Notes under the pieces: generated by a model
What the model was told of the DNA's origin: nothing
The model's input: the letters and a program-made list of their open reading frames with translations, nothing else
The model's database searches: none
Origin: Dyadobacter subterraneus
GTDB lineage: Bacteria; Bacteroidota; Bacteroidia; Cytophagales; Spirosomataceae
Direction: 5' to 3'
Length of the DNA stretch: 64,000 nt
Assembly (NCBI RefSeq): GCF_015221875.1
Contig: NZ_JACYGY010000001.1
Coordinates: forward strand, 3,884,501-3,948,500
Part shown: positions 1 through 7,880 of the stretch, in pieces
Layout: every line of letters starts with the position of its first letter
Position numbering within the stretch: position 1 is the stretch's first letter
Made by a program: the position numbers and the translations under genes

Positions 1-2471
1 TTTGTTGTATCAACGGCAACCTGTAAAATACTTCCCGGAATGTAATATTTATCACCCGGGAGTGGTTTTTCTTCACCTTTATTCATTTCAACCAAGGCGT
101 TGTGAACAGGAAGTTTCAAATGGTAAGCTAATGCGGTGCTGCTTCCCACGGTTACCACAGAACCGCCATCTTCCATAAATTTCTTTAAGGCAGGAATTGA
201 TTTTTCTGGTGTCAGATACCCAAGCCATGGTCTGAATTCTGCCGGGATTTCCGAAGCTTTCGGATCTCTTGATCTTTTCGCCAGATCCGCAGATTTAGCC
301 GTTATCGCAGGAATACCGGCCCCCATAAACAGGATTACATCATATTTGGAATGAAGGTCTGTTGAATCGATATCTTTTGGATAGATGACTGTAAAAGCAA
401 AATTATTTTGTTCCAAAAGCCAGCGTACCCAACCTGATGGCATAGAACCTCCATATTGATCAAAAAGCGCAATTCTTGAAGCTGAGATCGGAACTGTTTT
501 TACGGCTTTAGCCGATGCTGTCACCTTAATTCCGTAATCCGTCGCCGCTTTTTCAAGCAAAGCCTTTCCTTTCGCTCCTACCAAAAATGAACCTGCCGGT
601 GTTGAACCTGATGTTTCGGTAATTCTCGATACGGGCACTTTCGCTTTCAGCAAATTATTAACTGTTGTAAAAGCATCATTATTCTGACTGCTTAAAATGT
701 AACCGCCTTTCGCATCCGGCAGTTTGTCAGCCTTTGGTTTTTGCAGCTCGCCGTAAGGAATTGCGGTAAATGGACCATCAAATCCGTTCAAAATCCTGTC
801 AAATTTAACGCCCATCTGGTACGCGGGTGTCCAGCCTGCAACGTCATATGGTTTCAAAGGAGGTCCGCCTGGATACTGGAAATCATTCGGATGATCCTGA
901 GGTTCAAACATATCCAGTACGTGCGGACGAAAAGCCTGATTTGTTTTTACGATGTAAGAACCAGCCGGATAATTTTTCCCTTCAACCGTGAAATCTGCCG
1001 TTGCAATATGTACCTGGATTCCGGATTTAATTAATGAATTCAGGAATTTAACAGCCGTTGGGAAATCCGGTTGTTTGGTAGAAATGATATAACCGCGTGG
1101 ATCTCTCAGTGCCGGATCTTTATAAACGGCATCAAAAAACTTAACCGGAACACCAGGCCCCGGACCGTATTCATCACTTCTTGCCGCCAGGAGCGAATCC
1201 CTTTTTGCAGCCGCTGTATCTTTTTTAACAACTTTTTTGTCTGCCTCATAGGCGGAAGTTACTGATGCCGAAAACTTAGGAAGCATAGTCCAGTGATCCG
1301 AGTTTCCACGGTCAATGGCATTTTTTCCCATTTTGTAAATATTGTAAAGCAACTCATCGCCCGTTCTTCTTGCAAAATCAAAAACCGCATAATTAAGTGA
1401 CACAGAATAATCGATGGATTGTCTGAATTTCCAATCCTGCGGAGTTACCGGGAAAGGTGTTGAATTATCCGGGATCAGTCTTTCTGGTACCAGGGGAATT
1501 TTTGAAGGTGTGGGACCGCCAATAATTTCAGTCAAAATCCCGATTTGATTGTGAAAATAAGGTGCAGTCCGAAGTCCACCGTTCCACCAGGTTGAGTAGT
1601 TGGAACCGGATAAACGCGTATAACCTGGTTTGTCTTCAAGATTCAGCCGGTTGATCATTGCAGCCGCAACAGCGTCCAGGCCGGTAATAATCATCGGATC
1701 GAACACATGGTTGAACGGATCACGGTAAGGTGGCCCTGCCAAAACACTGCCGTCCGGTCCGGTTTGATGGTGATTGTAAATAATCTGAGGCATCCATTCA
1801 ATATACTGCTGACGCGAAATATTGATGGTTTCCTTCATATTATTCATGTAGAAATCCCTGTTGTTGTCGTGCCCAACGTATTTTTGATAAAGCCTTGGAA
1901 TTTTCATATTCCGCTTTTTCTCATCGGCATCCTTCATATACCAGTTTGACACAAGTTCCTGTCCATCAGGGTTTACCTGTGAAAGAAGGATAATTACGTT
2001 ATCCAGAATCGCCATTGTTTCAGGATCAGTTCTGCTGACCAGCTGATAATAGGTTTCTATCAACTGATGCGCCCCTACTGTTTCTGTTGCATGAAGTCCG
2101 CCGTCAATCCAGATTACAGGTTTTCCCTCTTTTGCCAAAAGTTTGGCAGCTTCCGGCGTAAGTCCTTCGGCACGAGCCAGTTTTTGTGAAATTTCTTTGT
2201 AGCGATCAAGCTTTTTAAGGTTTTCCGGAGAAGAAACAATGAGCATATATTGATGCCGCCCCTCTTCCGTTAAACCGATCTCTACCACTTTGACACGGTT
2301 AGACGCAGCTGCTATTTTTAAATAATATGCTTCGGACTGCGTGTAGGATGCCAAATGATAATCGTCTCCGATATTGAATCCGAAATGTTCTTTTGGTGTG
2401 GGAATTGTCTGAGCAAAGGAGACAAAATTAGAAAACAGGAATAGTAATAAAAAATAACGGCAAATTTTCAT
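1..2471 (-). CDS. Secreted M14-family zinc carboxypeptidase-like protein (3' end outside window)
   Basis: Reading the minus strand from the ATG at 2471 gives an open frame of at least 823 codons that runs off the left edge with no stop. The N-terminus is a clear signal peptide (basic start, Leu/Phe-rich core, ending SFAQ), so the protein is exported. An HxxE zinc motif (H127-A-T-E130, in the context GGLHATETVG) and a later IYNHHQ segment near residue 235 match the metal-binding pattern of M14 carboxypeptidases. The long C-terminal part resembles the large Bacteroidota M14 proteins that carry a glutamine-amidotransferase-like tail. Expected role: trimming peptides outside the cytoplasm. It is divergent from the isomerase-like gene at 2694. 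The family call is fairly sure; the substrate is unknown. Confidence 0.85.
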   Translation of the reverse strand, partial: MKICRYFLLLFLFSNFVSFAQTIPTPKEHFGFNIGDDYHLASYTQSEAYYLKIAAASNRVKVVEIGLTEEGRHQYMLIVSSPENLKKLDRYKEISQKLARAEGLTPEAAKLLAKEGKPVIWIDGGLHATETVGAHQLIETYYQLVSRTDPETMAILDNVIILLSQVNPDGQELVSNWYMKDADEKKRNMKIPRLYQKYVGHDNNRDFYMNNMKETINISRQQYIEWMPQIIYNHHQTGPDGSVLAGPPYRDPFNHVFDPMIITGLDAVAAAMINRLNLEDKPGYTRLSGSNYSTWWNGGLRTAPYFHNQIGILTEIIGGPTPSKIPLVPERLIPDNSTPFPVTPQDWKFRQSIDYSVSLNYAVFDFARRTGDELLYNIYKMGKNAIDRGNSDHWTMLPKFSASVTSAYEADKKVVKKDTAAAKRDSLLAARSDEYGPGPGVPVKFFDAVYKDPALRDPRGYIISTKQPDFPTAVKFLNSLIKSGIQVHIATADFTVEGKNYPAGSYIVKTNQAFRPHVLDMFEPQDHPNDFQYPGGPPLKPYDVAGWTPAYQMGVKFDRILNGFDGPFTAIPYGELQKPKADKLPDAKGGYILSSQNNDAFTTVNNLLKAKVPVSRITETSGSTPAGSFLVGAKGKALLEKAATDYGIKVTASAKAVKTVPISASRIALFDQYGGSMPSGWVRWLLEQNNFAFTVIYPKDIDSTDLHSKYDVILFMGAGIPAITAKSADLAKRSRDPKASEIPAEFRPWLGYLTPEKSIPALKKFMEDGGSVVTVGSSTALAYHLKLPVHNALVEMNKGEEKPLPGDKYYIPGSILQVAVDTT

Positions 2472-2693
2472 TATAGTAGGTTAAGTTAGGTAATTGGAGT
2501 GAATTCAATAGATTATTGAGGTATTTTTGAAATTCTATTTTTAAAAATGCTTTATTTTTGACGATAAACCAAATATTTATTTTTACAAGTCATCGCCTGA
2601 CTACACTTTCTGCATGATACAAAGATGCCAGTTCATCATTAAAAATAATTTATTGCTAGATTTGGAAAAACCCTTATAACCTGACCACTGATT

Positions 2694-3539
2694 ATGAAAT
2701 CAAGTTCTTCTTTTCTTACTTTACTGTTGATTTTTACCATTTCCATCTCTTTTGCCCAAAAAAAAACAAAGGTCACCGACGACTGGAAATTTGGCGTCGC
2801 GATGTATACTTTCCATACGGTAAATTTTCCGGAGGCACTTTTAAAAGTGGACAGCGCCAAACTTCATTATATTGAAGGAATGACATTTCATAAATCTGGT
2901 CCGGATTTAAAAGACAGTTTGATTTCCCAGTTATCTCCTTCCGGCATCAAAAAACTGAAAAAACTGGTCAACGAAAAAGGTATCAAAATCGAATCGATTT
3001 ATATCGGGGGCGGTAAAACCGTGGATTCATGGAAAAAGGAATTTGAAATTGCAAAAAATTTCGGAGTGAAATTTGTGAGTGCCGAGCCTCCGGTAAATAT
3101 GTGGGACAGCATCGATAGTCTTGCAGGCGTTTATGGTATGAAAGTGGCGATTCACGAACACTGGAAAGGGGTAAGTGCTTACTGGCATCCTGATTCTGTA
3201 TTGGCTGCTGTTAAAAACCATCCGAATTTTGGTGCCTGTGCTGATCTTGGTCACTGGCCAAAAAGTGGTATCGATCCCCTGGATGCTATCAAAAAACTGA
3301 AAGGGCATATCATTGCCATTCACTTGAAAGATATCGCAGCATTTAATAATCCCAAGCTTCTGGATGTGACTGTTGGTACCGGCGTAATCGATTTCCCGGG
3401 AATTTTTGCAGAGCTCAAAAAACAGGATTTCCGTGGTTACATTTATATTGAAAAGGATGAAACCCAAAAACCGAGCAATCTGAACTCAGTTTTGGAAGCA
3501 GCAAAATATTACAACACAGAAGTAAAGAAATTAAAATAG
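2694..3539 (+). CDS. Secreted sugar phosphate isomerase/epimerase-like TIM-barrel protein
   Basis: This 281-residue protein starts with a signal peptide (MKSSSSFLTLLLIFTISISFAQ, residues 1-22), followed by an AP-endonuclease-2/xylose-isomerase-type TIM barrel. Visible landmarks are the AIHEHW strand end, the ACADLGHW segment and the HLKDI segment, which carry the His, Asp and Glu residues that normally bind the metal in this fold. Family members isomerise or epimerise sugars. Exported members are common in Bacteroidota and may act on sugar derivatives in the periplasm. No sugar-catabolic gene is adjacent, so the substrate cannot be inferred. The gene is monocistronic and ends at a strong bidirectional hairpin. 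Confidence 0.82.
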   Translation: MKSSSSFLTLLLIFTISISFAQKKTKVTDDWKFGVAMYTFHTVNFPEALLKVDSAKLHYIEGMTFHKSGPDLKDSLISQLSPSGIKKLKKLVNEKGIKIESIYIGGGKTVDSWKKEFEIAKNFGVKFVSAEPPVNMWDSIDSLAGVYGMKVAIHEHWKGVSAYWHPDSVLAAVKNHPNFGACADLGHWPKSGIDPLDAIKKLKGHIIAIHLKDIAAFNNPKLLDVTVGTGVIDFPGIFAELKKQDFRGYIYIEKDETQKPSNLNSVLEAAKYYNTEVKKLK

Positions 3540-3565
3540 ATATTACAGCTTTATAATGCTGAAAT

Positions 3566-3608
3566 AAAAGGCTGATACAGCATCCATGCGATGTGGTATC
3601 AGCCTTTT
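3566..3608. terminator. Bidirectional terminator between convergent genes
   Basis: A 13-bp perfect inverted repeat, AAAAGGCTGATAC (3566-3578) with GTATCAGCCTTTT (3596-3608), has a second short stem (GCATC with GATGT) inside its loop. It has a run of T on both strands. It can serve both the isomerase-like gene and the convergent RidA gene, whose stop codon begins at its edge. Confidence 0.85.
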
Positions 3609-3994
3609 TATACTGCCGCAACCGCATCGATTTCTATCAGATAATCATGATGCAATTCAGGAACGGGCACAACTGAACGTGCCGGTTTTGCCTCACCAAG
3701 CATTTCCGCGTAAATCAGGTTGAAAGCTGGCCAATGTACTACACCCACAAGATAAACGGTAACTTTCAGTAAATCAGACGGCTTACCACCAGCCGCTTCA
3801 AGAATGGCCAGCAGGTTTTTCAGGGCTTGTCTTGCCTGGATTTCAAAAGGTTCATTAAATGTATGTTGTCCTTTTGCCGTTACCGGTAGTTGCCCGGAAA
3901 TATACATGGTCCCCTGAAATAACGTTGCCTGTACGTAATGTCCGCCTGCAGGTGCCGCCTGGTCCGTTTTTATAATTTTTATTGAAGGATTCAT
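3608..3994 (-). CDS. RidA/YjgF/UK114 family enamine/imine deaminase-like protein
   Basis: At 128 residues this is the usual size of RidA proteins, which hydrolyse reactive enamine/imine intermediates made by PLP enzymes or act on related small metabolites. Seen in the sequence: the YISGQLP core strand, the LKVTVYLVG segment, and the C-terminal PARSVVPVPELHHDYLIEIDAVA block, whose Arg corresponds to the carboxylate-binding Arg of the family. There is no signal peptide, so it is cytosolic. The ATG at 3994 follows a short AT-rich region. The stop overlaps the terminator shared with the upstream convergent gene. A second, exported RidA relative lies at 26379. Confidence 0.88.
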   Translation of the reverse strand: MNPSIKIIKTDQAAPAGGHYVQATLFQGTMYISGQLPVTAKGQHTFNEPFEIQARQALKNLLAILEAAGGKPSDLLKVTVYLVGVVHWPAFNLIYAEMLGEAKPARSVVPVPELHHDYLIEIDAVAAV

Positions 3995-4223
3995 TTTAGT
4001 TTGATTTTAAACCAGATCATTTGCAATCCGACTGATTGCAAATCTACAAAAGTTATTTTCTGATGGTTTTCACAGACACTTCCAAACCCAGTTTGTAGCG
4101 ATTAATTTGTCTCTATTAAATCGTTTTCCCTTAATGTGTGCAGCATCATATAGTCTGACTTTTGTAAAAACAAAACGAGTAATCGGAAAAAACATAAAAT
4201 TTAAAACGGCATATTTTAAGCCG

Positions 4224-4296
4224 TGAGCCGAATAGCAAATTTATTCGGCTCAAATTTTAACTATATTTGAGCCGAATAAGAAAATTAATCGGCTCA
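4224..4296. promoter_or_regulatory. Four-box alternating operator at the fic promoter and start codon
   Basis: Four copies of an 11-bp box alternate in orientation: TGAGCCGAATA at 4224-4234, its reverse complement at 4242-4252, the direct form at 4268-4278, and TAATCGGCTCA (one mismatch) at 4286-4296. They form two palindromes with 7-bp spacers whose centres are 44 bp apart, about four helical turns. A TAnnTTTG box (TATATTTG, 4262-4269) abuts the third copy, and the last copy ends on the A of the fic ATG. Binding here would block the promoter and possibly the ribosome. The Fic protein has a C-terminal winged-helix-like region, so autoregulation is the natural inference. Confidence 0.7.
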
Positions 4297-5399
4297 TGGT
4301 GTATAATTGGCAACGGCCGGACTGGCCAAATTTTGTTTACAATCTTTCAGGTTTAGAAGACCTGCTGTTATATTTTGCAGAAGAGACAGGTAACATCACG
4401 GGAATTCTCCAAGCCGCTCCTGAAAATGTAAAGGCGGAAAATCTTCTAAACATAATGGTATCAGAAGCCATTAAAACATCAGAAATTGAAGGCGAATATA
4501 TTAGTCGCCAAGATGTAGTCTCGTCCATCAGAAATAATTTGGGACTTAATTCAAGTCCTCAGGCCGTAAAAGATAAACGAGCAAAGGGACTTAGTACGCT
4601 TATGATTGATGTACGGAAAACCTTTGCAGATATTCTTACTGAGGAAAAGCTGTTCGAATGGCACGTCATGCTATTGGGTGAAAATAAAGCTGTAAACTCA
4701 GGAATCTGGCGAAAAGGCGTAGAACCGATGCAGGTAATTTCTGGAACAATCGGGAGAGAAAAAATATATTTTGAAGCCCCGCCTTCCGTGAGAGTCCCGC
4801 AGGAGATGCAAAGATTTATAAAATGGTTTAATGAAACGGCACCGGGAGGAAGTCAGGAAATTAAAAGAGCACCTGTCCGTTCTGCTATTGCGCACTTATT
4901 TTTTGAATCGATCCATCCATTTGAAGATGGTAATGGTCGAATTGGCAGAGTTTTGGCTGAAAAAGCATTATCTCAAACCATGGGACGTCCTGTAATGCTA
5001 AGCCTGTCCAGAAAAATCGAGGCGGACCGAAAATCGTATTACAATGCCCTCGAAACCGCACAAAGCAGCAATGAAATTACTGACTGGATTCGATATTTTG
5101 TCCAGATTATTTGCGATGCACAATTTGAGGCAAAAGAAATATTAAACTCCACTTTAAAGAAAACAAAGTTTTACGATCAGTTTAAAAACAGTTTTAACGA
5201 ACGCCAAGCCAAAGCGATAAAAAAAATGCTTGAAACCGGTCCAGATGATTTTAAAGGAGGAATGACTGCAAAAAAATATATGAGCATCAACAAAACCTCT
5301 AAAGCTACCGCGACAAGAGATCTTCAATATCTGGTTGAAATCAATGCATTAATAATCACCGGCGGCGGACGCAGTATCAGTTATTTACTCCCTATTTGA
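4296..5399 (+). CDS. Fic-domain protein with N-terminal inhibitory motif and C-terminal wHTH
   Basis: This 367-residue protein resembles the DUF4172-Fic family. The catalytic loop HPFEDGNGR (H207 to R215) fits the HxFx(D/E)GNGR motif of AMP-transferring Fic enzymes. An inhibitory helix motif T61-S-E-I-E65-G66 fits (S/T)xxxE(G/N) located N-terminal of the Fic core, which makes this a class II, self-inhibited enzyme. The last ~80 residues (TAKKYMSINKTSKATATRDLQYL) look like a winged helix-turn-helix. It probably adenylylates or de-adenylylates a protein in the cytoplasm; the target is unknown and no Phd-like antitoxin is adjacent. The ATG lies inside a repeated operator. The gene ends 5 bp before a convergent small gene. 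Confidence 0.87.
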   Translation: MVYNWQRPDWPNFVYNLSGLEDLLLYFAEETGNITGILQAAPENVKAENLLNIMVSEAIKTSEIEGEYISRQDVVSSIRNNLGLNSSPQAVKDKRAKGLSTLMIDVRKTFADILTEEKLFEWHVMLLGENKAVNSGIWRKGVEPMQVISGTIGREKIYFEAPPSVRVPQEMQRFIKWFNETAPGGSQEIKRAPVRSAIAHLFFESIHPFEDGNGRIGRVLAEKALSQTMGRPVMLSLSRKIEADRKSYYNALETAQSSNEITDWIRYFVQIICDAQFEAKEILNSTLKKTKFYDQFKNSFNERQAKAIKKMLETGPDDFKGGMTAKKYMSINKTSKATATRDLQYLVEINALIITGGGRSISYLLPI

Positions 5400-5404
5400 A
5401 AAAA

Positions 5405-5740
5405 TCATGCTTTTTCAAATTCAACTCTGACTTTATCATAAAGGCTAATCACACGCATGGCCAATGAAATACATTCTTCCGAGGTCATCTGATCTATGGT
5501 ATTGATAATTGCATTTGCTGTCAATTTCCCATCCTTGTCAAATTTCGGGCCCATTTTCTTGATCTGGCTGGTGATACTCTCCCACTCCGGACTTAGTGTG
5601 TCGGAAAAGTGTTTAGGGACTATAATATTAAAATAAGCAGCCTGAGATCTCAAATATTCTTTTGATAGCAGAATATTGCTGCTCAAACTTCCAACAAGTT
5701 TGGATAGCTCGCTGTAAACGAAGATGTTTGACTTATTCAC
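5405..5740 (-). CDS. Hypothetical protein, start uncertain
   Basis: The frame is open from about 5794 to the TGA at 5405. It has no ATG until deep inside: candidates are a TTG at 5794 and the GTG at 5740 chosen here, giving about 111 residues. The product is mostly helical and hydrophilic (YSELSKLVGSLSSNILLSKE, then a C-terminal TIDQMTSEECISLAMRVISLYDKVR helix), with no signal or membrane segment. I recognise no family. Its 3' end is 5 bp from the fic stop on the other strand. The missing ATG could mean a decayed gene or a non-standard start. Confidence 0.45.
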   Translation of the reverse strand: MNKSNIFVYSELSKLVGSLSSNILLSKEYLRSQAAYFNIIVPKHFSDTLSPEWESITSQIKKMGPKFDKDGKLTANAIINTIDQMTSEECISLAMRVISLYDKVRVEFEKA

Positions 5741-6405
5741 TTGTAGGTTCGTTGAGGGTTTGATCTTAAAGTTACGAATAATGCATAAATACAATCGACA
5801 TATGCATATTAAACTTTCAATAAATCAACATACTGAATAATCCTGCAATCTTTCTGATCAGCTACCTCTCATCTTCCGATAAAATTATATTCAGATTTCT
5901 ACAATAGAATTGTCACTTTGGGGAAAACCAGGACACATATTTTCTGCCAATTTAGGATATACTATTAAGTATATACGTGGTAACTTTTATACTTTTAAAA
6001 ATAAATATTTCAAAAAAGACGCTTATAACAAAACTTGAATAAAGAGCCCAGTACAGAAATAAGTATCAGATATTCAATAATTTACCCAAAAGAAAAAGCT
6101 TCGGAAATTCCGAAGCCCTTTACTAAATATTTCTCACAGTCCTAGCTAGTAAGACTTGTAGTAAAATTACTACGATTATTGTAGAAATCCGAATTTTTAG
6201 AATTACATTTTTTAAATAATCCAAATCAATTATTATGTTGTTTATATAACATTTATTTCAACACGTCTTTTGTACAATTTCTGTGATCAAATTTGACCAT
6301 ATTATCCATTCCTGGCACCTATCAGAAATTAAATGCAGTCCTGAATATTAGTTTAATCCTAATAAAATTAAAGATCATTTATCAGATTAACTTCAAAAAA
6401 CCTGA
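5741..6405. other. AT-rich intergenic region with palindromes, no convincing gene
   Basis: About 660 bp without a supportable gene. It holds short inverted repeats: ATATACT/AGTATAT near 5955, GTAGTAA (6158-6164) facing TTACTAC (6167-6173), and a terminator-like hairpin at 6098-6116. On the minus strand only very short reading frames occur (15 and 8 codons near 6300-6200). The terminator faces the minus strand about 290 bp beyond the GNAT gene stop, so an unannotated minus-strand transcript or a long 3' UTR is possible. Confidence 0.5.
6098..6116 (-). terminator. Probable terminator hairpin (minus strand)
   Basis: GCTTCGGAA (6098-6106) faces TTCCGAAGC (6108-6116). Read on the minus strand, the stem is followed by a T-rich run (TTTTTCTTTT); the plus-strand side has only a short CCCTTT. 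It would end transcription coming from the GNAT gene at 6406-7110. Confidence 0.6.
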
Positions 6406-7110
6406 TCAGCGTTTTTCTACTATGAGTTCCCAAAACGTGATAATTTTGCGTTCCTCAAAACCCAAAAGCTCATATACTTTTCCAGCTCTGGCGTTAGTAC
6501 TAACAAAATGAAGAAACGGAACTGCATGTTCATTCATTATCTTTTTCGCTACATGGCTTACCAGCATTTGCGCATACTTTTTTCCGGTGTGTGATGGATG
6601 GGTCACCACGGCACTTATTTCTGAAAAACCTGTCATTCGCAGTCTTTCTCCCGCCATTGCCACCAATTTATTATCCTTTCTGATACCGAAATAGCTGCCC
6701 AGAAGAGGTGTATCTTCATGAAAATAGCCTGGCTGAACAAGGTTAATCAGTTCAAGCATTTCGGAACGGTCATCTTCCATAAGCGGAAGTATTTCTTCTG
6801 TGTATTCTTGAATAAGATTTTCTTCGCTTTCACAAACCATCTGCATGCAATCCAGTTTTCTGCTGATTGTCCATCCAGGAGCCGGAGCAGCAAGATCTCC
6901 AACCATAAATAATTTTTCTCCTTCCATAATCCATTGTCGCAGATCGTTCAGATCTACTTTTCCCGGATTTTCACAACCCAGGATTTGAAGTGTTCCGGGA
7001 CGGTATCTACAAATCTCATCGGTGCCCAGAGAAAAGTTTTTATGTACCGTTTGTAATGCATGCCAGACAGGGTTGTCCAGAAACTTATAAGAATCAGAAT
7101 GGATGGGCAT
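6406..7110 (-). CDS. GNAT family N-acetyltransferase (FR47-like)
   Basis: A 234-residue cytosolic protein. The C-terminal half has the GNAT fold: GIRKDNKLVAMAGERLR (beta strands), SAVVTHPSHTGKKYAQMLVSHVAKKI (motif A, the acetyl-CoA pyrophosphate loop in a variant Q/RxxGxG/A form) and the NARAGKVYELLGFEERKI motif B typical of the family. The N-terminal ~100 residues are a variable substrate domain, as in FR47-like proteins. The substrate is unknown. Its promoter region is shared with divergent YceI: a minus-strand TACTTTTG box (plus 7140-7147) lies within a CTATAC/GTATAG palindrome, implying joint control of the two genes. Confidence 0.8.
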   Translation of the reverse strand: MPIHSDSYKFLDNPVWHALQTVHKNFSLGTDEICRYRPGTLQILGCENPGKVDLNDLRQWIMEGEKLFMVGDLAAPAPGWTISRKLDCMQMVCESEENLIQEYTEEILPLMEDDRSEMLELINLVQPGYFHEDTPLLGSYFGIRKDNKLVAMAGERLRMTGFSEISAVVTHPSHTGKKYAQMLVSHVAKKIMNEHAVPFLHFVSTNARAGKVYELLGFEERKIITFWELIVEKR

Positions 7111-7134
7111 TTTTAGTAAGATCGATTTAAGTTA

Positions 7135-7186
7135 CTATACAAAAGTATAGGGCTATTACTATACTGATTTTATAGACCTACCTTTG
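7135..7186. promoter_or_regulatory. Divergent promoter/operator between GNAT and YceI genes
   Basis: A perfect palindrome CTATAC-aaaa-GTATAG (7135-7150) is followed 24 bp later by a second half-conserved site (CTATAC at 7159-7164, TATAG at 7171-7175). The first covers a minus-strand TAnnTTTG box (TACTTTTG, plus 7140-7147) for the GNAT gene. The second sits just upstream of a plus-strand TACCTTTG box (7179-7186) for YceI. I infer one repressor controlling both directions; its gene is not adjacent. Confidence 0.6.
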
Positions 7187-7267
7187 AAGTGTTTATTTGA
7201 GGTTACCAAACATTTGTGACCTCAAATGAATTTCAATAAACAATATTAACATTAACTTTTCCAAAAA

Positions 7268-7801
7268 ATGTCACAAACTACATGGGTTGTTGATAAACTT
7301 CACTCCGAAGTACAGTTTAAAGTAAAACACCTTGTTATTTCAACAGTTACAGGTGCCTTTACATCTTTCAGTGGTCAGGCCATTACCGAAGACGATCAGT
7401 TTGAAGATGCAAAAATTGAATTTTCTATCGATGTAAACAGTGTTTTTACAAGCCAGGAAGGTCGTGATGAACACTTGAAAGGAGCTGATTTCTTTGATGC
7501 AGAAGCATTTCCACAAATCACCTTTGTATCAACTTCATTCAAAAAAGCAAAAGGTGACGTATACAATCTGATTGGTAATCTTACTTTGAAAGGTGTTACA
7601 AAAGAAATAGAACTTGAAGCTGAATACGGCGGAACAGAAAAAGATCAGTATGGCAATGTTAAAGTTGGCTTTGAAGTAACAGGAACTGTAAACCGTAAGG
7701 ATTTCGGTGTTTCTTTCAACGCGCTTACTGAAACTGGCGGACTTGCATTAGGTGAAAACATTAAAGTGATCGCTAATATCCAGATTGCAAAACAAGCTTA
7801 A
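7268..7801 (+). CDS. YceI family protein (lipocalin-like, polyisoprenoid-binding fold)
   Basis: At 177 residues it spans a complete YceI domain: WVVDKLHSEVQFKVKHL at the start, FEDAKIEFSIDVNSVFTSQEGRDEHLKGADFFDAEAFPQITFVST in the centre and VTGTVNRKDFGVSFNA near the end are the family signature segments. YceI proteins form a beta-barrel that binds isoprenoid lipids or amphiphiles and are often induced by stress. This one lacks a signal peptide, unlike E. coli YceI, so it is probably cytosolic. The mRNA leader is predicted at about 75 nt from the TACCTTTG box. It ends at a strong terminator shared with the convergent RND gene. Confidence 0.88.
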   Translation: MSQTTWVVDKLHSEVQFKVKHLVISTVTGAFTSFSGQAITEDDQFEDAKIEFSIDVNSVFTSQEGRDEHLKGADFFDAEAFPQITFVSTSFKKAKGDVYNLIGNLTLKGVTKEIELEAEYGGTEKDQYGNVKVGFEVTGTVNRKDFGVSFNALTETGGLALGENIKVIANIQIAKQA

Positions 7802-7812
7802 TAAACAAAATA

Positions 7813-7860
7813 AAAAAACAGCACTATGATGGCGATTGGCCTGTAATAGTGCTGTTTTTT
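7813..7860. terminator. Bidirectional terminator between yceI and RND gene
   Basis: A 15-bp perfect stem, AAAAAACAGCACTAT (7813-7827) with ATAGTGCTGTTTTTT (7846-7860), has a T run on both strands and serves both convergent genes. Confidence 0.88.
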
Positions 7861-7880
7861 ATTTGAACAAATATTATTTA

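Noticed and set aside
2522..2560. Two TATTTTTG boxes (2522-2529 and 2553-2560) as promoters of the isomerase-like gene
   Set aside because: They fit TAnnTTTG, but lie in very AT-rich sequence more than 130 bp from the start and have no TTG at the right distance.
4296..5740. Fic gene and the small convergent gene as a toxin-antitoxin pair
   Set aside because: The small gene is convergent, not in operon, and does not resemble a Fic antitoxin; the inhibitory motif is inside the Fic protein itself.
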